From JACXVD01 sp047975785 (GTDB lineage Bacteria; Pseudomonadota; Alphaproteobacteria; Sphingomonadales; Sphingomonadaceae), in contig JBKEEC010000196.1 of the NCBI GenBank assembly GCA_047975785.1, positions 1 through 9,613 of the forward strand: DNA of 9,613 nucleotides, written 5' to 3'. Positions 6,240 through 9,613 of the stretch are shown here, one piece after another; within the stretch, counting starts at the first letter, position 1, and each line of letters opens with the position of its first letter. The translations under genes and the position numbers were made by a program. Under the pieces are notes generated by a model. That model saw nothing but the letters and a program-made list of their open reading frames with translations. It had not been told where the DNA came from and did no database searches.

Positions 6240-7754
6240 GCTTCCCCCCTGCCTGAAAATTCGGCCCCGGCTCGCGTCCAGCTCTCCCGTCAGGAGCCGG
6301 CACTTGTCTGGCGCAAGGCTATTGCCGACACCTGCACTCCGGTCGGCGCGGCGCTTCGTCTGTTTGAGCCTGAACGTGGTGACTTTCTGCTCGAATCCGT
6401 AGAAGGCGGCGAGGTGCGTGGTCGATACAGCCTGATCGGCCTGAATCCCGATCTGGTATTTCGCGCAACCGGCCAGCAAGCCGAAATCAACCCTGTCTGG
6501 CAGCAGGACCGGACAGCTTTCACACCATGCGATGGCACCAGTCTGGATGAGTTGCGCGAACTGGTGGCATCATGCCGGATTGAGGTTCCTCCTGCCCTGC
6601 CCTCCGCACTGGCCTGTCTTGTGGGCTATTTTGGCTATGAAACCGTGGGTCTGGTAGAAAAACTGCCCAGAGCGCCACAAAGCGGGCTGGACATGCCCGA
6701 TATGCTGTTTGTCCGCCCCACGATTATCCTTGTTTTCGACAATCTGACCGATGAACTGTTCTGCGTTGCACCTGTCTGGCCTGACAGTGATGGCGACCCA
6801 GCCATGATGATCGAGCGCGCAGGCGAACAAATTGACGATACGCTGCGTGGCCTTGCGCGCCCTCTTCCGCCGGAACCACAAGTGAAGGGACTGCCCGAAA
6901 TGGCACTCAACCCGACCATGTCCGGCGATGAATACGCCGCCATGGTAACGCGGGCCAGGGAATATATCGAGGCAGGAGACATTTTTCAGGTTGTTCTGGC
7001 GCAGCGTTTTACCTGCCCTTTCCCGCTTCCCCCCATGGCGCTTTACCGTGCCTTGCGCCGGGTGAACCCGTCACCATTCCTGTATTTTCTTGACCTGCCA
7101 GGGATGGCGGTTGTCGGCTCATCGCCGGAAATCCTTGTGCGCGTGCGCGATGGCGAAGTCACCATTCGTCCTATCGCGGGGACTCGCCCCCGCGGCATAA
7201 CGGCAGAAGAAGACCGGGCCAATGAAACCAGCCTGCTGGACGACCCCAAGGAGCGGGCCGAACATCTGATGCTGCTTGATCTGGGTCGCAATGATGTCGG
7301 GCGTGTAGCCCGCAAGGGCACAGTCAATGTCACGGCAAGCTTCACCATAGAACGCTACAGCCATGTCATGCACATTGTCAGCAATGTGGTTGGCAGGCTC
7401 GCCGGTCATCATGATGCGATTGATGCCCTTTTTGCCGGTTTTCCTGCCGGAACTGTCAGTGGAGCGCCCAAGGTCCGCGCCTGCGAGATTATCGCCTCGC
7501 TGGAACCGGAAACCCGCGGCGCCTATGCGGGCGGGGTCGGGTATTTCGCCCCGGATGGATCAGTCGACAGTTGCATTGTGCTGCGCACTGCTGTCATTAA
7601 GGACGGCATGATGCATGTTCAGGCCGGTGCCGGTATCGTTTCGGATAGCGATCCGGCCTATGAGCAAAGAGAATGCGAGGCCAAGGCCAGTGCCTTGATT
7701 GCAGCCGCCAGAGAAGCGGTGCGGATCGCACAGGAACCGGGATTTGGCCAATGA
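6237..7754 (+). CDS. trpE: Anthranilate synthase component I
   Basis: TrpE makes anthranilate from chorismate, using ammonia delivered by TrpG, and is the first committed and feedback-inhibited step of tryptophan synthesis. From CTG 6237 the product is 505 residues, a normal TrpE length. From the GTG at 6414 it would be only 446 and lose the N-terminal LLES motif (51-54), part of the tryptophan-binding pocket. The chorismate-binding domain shows GDIFQVVLAQRF (247-258), NPSPFLYF (277-284), RPIAGTRPRG (311-320), AEHLMLLDLGRND (341-353), GTVSGAPKVRA (405-415) and QAGAGIV (462-468). Both the catalytic and the allosteric motifs are present, so it should be active and tryptophan-sensitive. RPIAGTRPRG and LLES separate it from aminodeoxychorismate synthase PabB and isochorismate synthases. 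It starts 10 bases after ppiD and overlaps the next gene by ATGA. I saw no leader peptide or attenuator directly upstream. Confidence 0.96.
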   Translation: MASPLPENSAPARVQLSRQEPALVWRKAIADTCTPVGAALRLFEPERGDFLLESVEGGEVRGRYSLIGLNPDLVFRATGQQAEINPVWQQDRTAFTPCDGTSLDELRELVASCRIEVPPALPSALACLVGYFGYETVGLVEKLPRAPQSGLDMPDMLFVRPTIILVFDNLTDELFCVAPVWPDSDGDPAMMIERAGEQIDDTLRGLARPLPPEPQVKGLPEMALNPTMSGDEYAAMVTRAREYIEAGDIFQVVLAQRFTCPFPLPPMALYRALRRVNPSPFLYFLDLPGMAVVGSSPEILVRVRDGEVTIRPIAGTRPRGITAEEDRANETSLLDDPKERAEHLMLLDLGRNDVGRVARKGTVNVTASFTIERYSHVMHIVSNVVGRLAGHHDAIDALFAGFPAGTVSGAPKVRACEIIASLEPETRGAYAGGVGYFAPDGSVDSCIVLRTAVIKDGMMHVQAGAGIVSDSDPAYEQRECEAKASALIAAAREAVRIAQEPGFGQ

Positions 7755-8602
7755 AGCACCGTATCAGATACTGTCATGCACTGACATGTGGTGCAATGGT
7801 GATGATGCTGGTCTCATGCAACCAGCAGCCCGGCGGAGAGCCGGTGACTCGTATCGACTTTGAGAATATGGACGGCACAAAAAGCGCCGGTGCCACCACT
7901 GCCCCATCACCCACACCCACCGCGGCGCAGGGGCCATGTGAAAAAGTCACATTTGAAGAGGTGCAGCTGACTCACTGCGTGGCCAACCCGGTCAAACACA
8001 GTATGCGCACCGTCCTTGCGGGCGAAGATGGCGCACCCTTGCGCAGTTTTTCCGCCCTGCAGACATCCTTGCCCAAAGACACAAAAATCGCTTTTGCCAT
8101 CAATGCCGGCGCGTTTGACGGAGAAGGCAAACCTGTTGGCTATTATGTAGAAAATGGCAACCGGATCAAGGAGCTGGACCGCTCTGATGGTCAGGGAAAT
8201 TTCTATCTCAAGCCCAATGGCGTGTTTTACGGCACAGGCAGCACATGGCGTATCCGCACATCCGATGATTTTTACTCCAGTGTCGGCGATCGTCCTGCCT
8301 GGGGGACGCAATCCGGCCCCATGCTGGTCATCAAGGGCAAGCTGCATCCCAAAATATCCGAAGATGGCCCCAGCAAGTCCATTCGCAGCGGTGTGGGCCT
8401 GGATGCAAAAGGCAATGCGCATTTCGTAATTTCGGATGCTCCCCTGTCCTACGGTGTTCTGGCGCGTTATTTTCGCGACGGGTTGAAAACACCCAATGCC
8501 CTGTTTCTTGACAGCCAGCGTTCCTCATTGTGGGACCCGGCAAACGGGCGCATGGACACAAACGCACGCATCGGGCCAATTCTGCTCGTGACAGACAAGT
8601 AA
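7751..8602 (+). CDS. Predicted lipoprotein, phosphodiester glycosidase (NAGPA/DUF2233) family
   Basis: The 283-residue product begins with a basic n-region, a hydrophobic stretch and the lipobox LVSC, with Cys23 as predicted lipidation site. Asn at +2 suggests it is not held at the inner membrane by an Asp signal. A linker rich in Thr, Pro and Ala follows (about 40-60). Residues 65-281 match what I know of the phosphodiester glycosidase domain, the fold of the enzyme that uncovers mannose 6-phosphate in animals: FAINAGAFDGEGKPVGYY (115-132), NFYLKPNGVF (150-159), QSGPMLV (187-193), SIRSGVG (210-216), NALFLDSQRSSLWDP (249-263) and a final GPILLV. In bacteria the substrate of this branch is unknown to me. 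It is probably a periplasmic or outer-membrane hydrolase acting on sugar-phosphate or related linkages. The ATG at 7751 overlaps the trpE stop (ATGA) and has GGGA 8 bases ahead. An earlier TTG at 7673 would destroy the signal peptide. It sits between trpE and trpG with no obvious tie to tryptophan synthesis. Confidence 0.85.
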   Translation: MKHRIRYCHALTCGAMVMMLVSCNQQPGGEPVTRIDFENMDGTKSAGATTAPSPTPTAAQGPCEKVTFEEVQLTHCVANPVKHSMRTVLAGEDGAPLRSFSALQTSLPKDTKIAFAINAGAFDGEGKPVGYYVENGNRIKELDRSDGQGNFYLKPNGVFYGTGSTWRIRTSDDFYSSVGDRPAWGTQSGPMLVIKGKLHPKISEDGPSKSIRSGVGLDAKGNAHFVISDAPLSYGVLARYFRDGLKTPNALFLDSQRSSLWDPANGRMDTNARIGPILLVTDK

Positions 8603-8614
8603 AAGCACAAGCCT

Positions 8615-9211
8615 ATGATTCTGGTCATTGACAATTACGACAGCTTCACTTTCAACCTTGTCCATTACCTGATGGAGCTGGGAGCCGAAGTGGAAGTCAT
8701 GCGCAATGATGCCATCTCCGTGGCTGATGCCATGGCTTCGGGGGCCGACGGGTTTCTGATTTCCCCCGGTCCGTGCACCCCCAATGAAGCCGGTATCAGC
8801 CTTGATCTGGTGGCAGCATGTGCCGAGGTGCAAAAGCCTCTTCTGGGTGTGTGTCTCGGCCATCAGGCAATCGGGCAGTATTTTGGCGGAAAAGTCGTGC
8901 GCGGCGGGCTGATGCATGGCAAAACCAGCCCGGTCACACATGATGGCAGCGGCGTATTTGCCAATTTGCCCAGCCCGTTTATTGCCACGCGCTATCATTC
9001 ACTGGTGGTAGAAAACATACCGGACTGCCTGATCATCAATGCGCATAGCGATGACACTCATGTTCAGGGTTTCAGGCATGTCAGCCTGCCCATTCACGGC
9101 GTCCAGTTTCATCCCGAAAGCATCGCAACCGAGCATGGCCATGCCCTGCTGGCAAATTTTCTGCGTATTTGCGGCCTTGAAGCCGGAGAAGTCGTCAGGG
9201 AAACTGTATGA
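8615..9211 (+). CDS. trpG: Anthranilate synthase component II, glutamine amidotransferase
   Basis: TrpG hydrolyses glutamine and channels ammonia to TrpE. In many bacteria the same subunit also serves PabB in folate synthesis, and I cannot exclude that here. The 198-residue product is a complete single-domain class I amidotransferase: DNYDSFTFNLVHYL (6-19), the oxyanion loop SPGPCTPNEAG (50-60), nucleophile Cys80 in GVCLGHQAIGQYFGG, and His166/Glu168 in GVQFHPESIATEHG. The ATG at 8615 gives the standard MILVIDNYDS start. It follows the lipoprotein stop by 12 bases, but no clear Shine-Dalgarno sequence is visible (AAAAGCACAAGCCT precedes it), so translation may depend on coupling to the gene before. 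Its own stop overlaps the trpD start (ATGA). Confidence 0.97.
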   Translation: MILVIDNYDSFTFNLVHYLMELGAEVEVMRNDAISVADAMASGADGFLISPGPCTPNEAGISLDLVAACAEVQKPLLGVCLGHQAIGQYFGGKVVRGGLMHGKTSPVTHDGSGVFANLPSPFIATRYHSLVVENIPDCLIINAHSDDTHVQGFRHVSLPIHGVQFHPESIATEHGHALLANFLRICGLEAGEVVRETV

Positions 9212-9613
9212 GAACCCTTCCCGACACGAATGTTCATCTGAGCGAGGACGAAGCCAACAGGGCGTTTGGCGCAATTCTGGATGGCACAGTCAGTGATGAA
9301 GACATTGCACGCTATCTTGTTGCCCTGTCCGGGCGGGGCGAAACGGCGCAGGAAATAGCCGGTGCTGCCCGCGCACTACGCGAAAGGCTGATCCCGATCA
9401 ACGCACCCGAAACAGCCATGGATGTTTGCGGAACCGGCGGAGACGGGCATCATACGCTCAACATCTCCACGGCTGTCAGCCTGGTGGTTGCAGCCAGCGG
9501 CGTGCCGGTTGCCAAACATGGCAATCGCGCTGCCAGCAGCAAATCCGGTACTGCCGATACGCTGGAACAGCTTGGGCTTGATATGGATGCCGCAGGGCGG
9601 ACAGCAGAAAAAA
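9208..9613 (+). CDS. trpD: Anthranilate phosphoribosyltransferase, 5' part (3' end outside window)
   Basis: TrpD joins anthranilate to phosphoribosyl pyrophosphate, the second step of tryptophan synthesis. The frame opens with ATG at 9208 (the ATGA overlap with trpG), preceded by AGGGA at 9196-9200, and stays open to the window edge, giving 135 residues of an expected 330 to 345. The N-terminal helical domain (about 10-62, LSEDEANRAFGAILDG) is followed by the signature of the phosphoribosyltransferase domain: DVCGTGGDG (72-80) binding the pyrophosphate, NIST (85-88), and KHGNRAASSKSG (103-114), which contributes to both substrate sites. All key residues seen so far are intact. The tight coupling to trpG is the usual trpGD arrangement. 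The gene is cut by the window end, not truncated in nature as far as can be seen. Confidence 0.97.
   Translation, partial: MRTLPDTNVHLSEDEANRAFGAILDGTVSDEDIARYLVALSGRGETAQEIAGAARALRERLIPINAPETAMDVCGTGGDGHHTLNISTAVSLVVAASGVPVAKHGNRAASSKSGTADTLEQLGLDMDAAGRTAEK

Noticed and set aside
7673..7750. Upstream TTG start for the lipoprotein gene
   Set aside because: It would add 26 residues overlapping trpE and bury the signal peptide. The ATG at 7751 gives a proper lipobox and a standard ATGA overlap.

Overview
The window looks like a chromosomal core-gene region of an alphaproteobacterium, most likely of the Sphingomonadales. The reasons are the protein sequences, the tpiA-secG-pyrG cluster, and a PpiD-like periplasmic folding factor directly upstream of a trp operon. 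GC content is moderate by eye. I see no insertion sequence, phage gene, CRISPR array, tRNA or rRNA. The genus is inference from memory of gene order and has not been searched.

Layout. Bases 2-649 (+) are the 3' part of clpX, the unfoldase of the ClpXP protease. A 350-base non-coding stretch (650-999) separates it from the convergent pyrG. It holds a 14-nt-arm inverted repeat followed by T-rich DNA, and a good terminator hairpin on the minus strand that overlaps the pyrG stop codon. The minus strand then carries, in transcription order, tpiA (4111-3347), secG (3174-2749) and pyrG (2631-1000). These are glycolysis, Sec secretion and CTP synthesis respectively, probably one transcription unit or overlapping units. 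A 177-base divergent intergenic region (4112-4288) separates tpiA from the plus-strand operon.

The plus-strand operon is: a membrane-anchored PpiD/SurA-type chaperone (4289-6226); trpE (6237-7754), which appears to start at a CTG codon; a predicted lipoprotein of the phosphodiester glycosidase (NAGPA/DUF2233) family (7751-8602); trpG (8615-9211); and the 5' part of trpD (from 9208, running off the window). Spacings are 10 bases, a 4-base ATGA overlap, 12 bases and another ATGA overlap, so the genes are almost certainly co-transcribed and partly translationally coupled. TrpE and TrpG form anthranilate synthase, and TrpD performs the next step of tryptophan synthesis.

I did not find a convincing wholly new system. 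The points most worth a second look are the CTG start of trpE, the lipoprotein gene inside the trp operon (with an unusual C-terminal motif), the inverted repeat between clpX and pyrG that carries an extended -10 on both strands, and a perfect 17-bp tandem duplication just upstream of secG.
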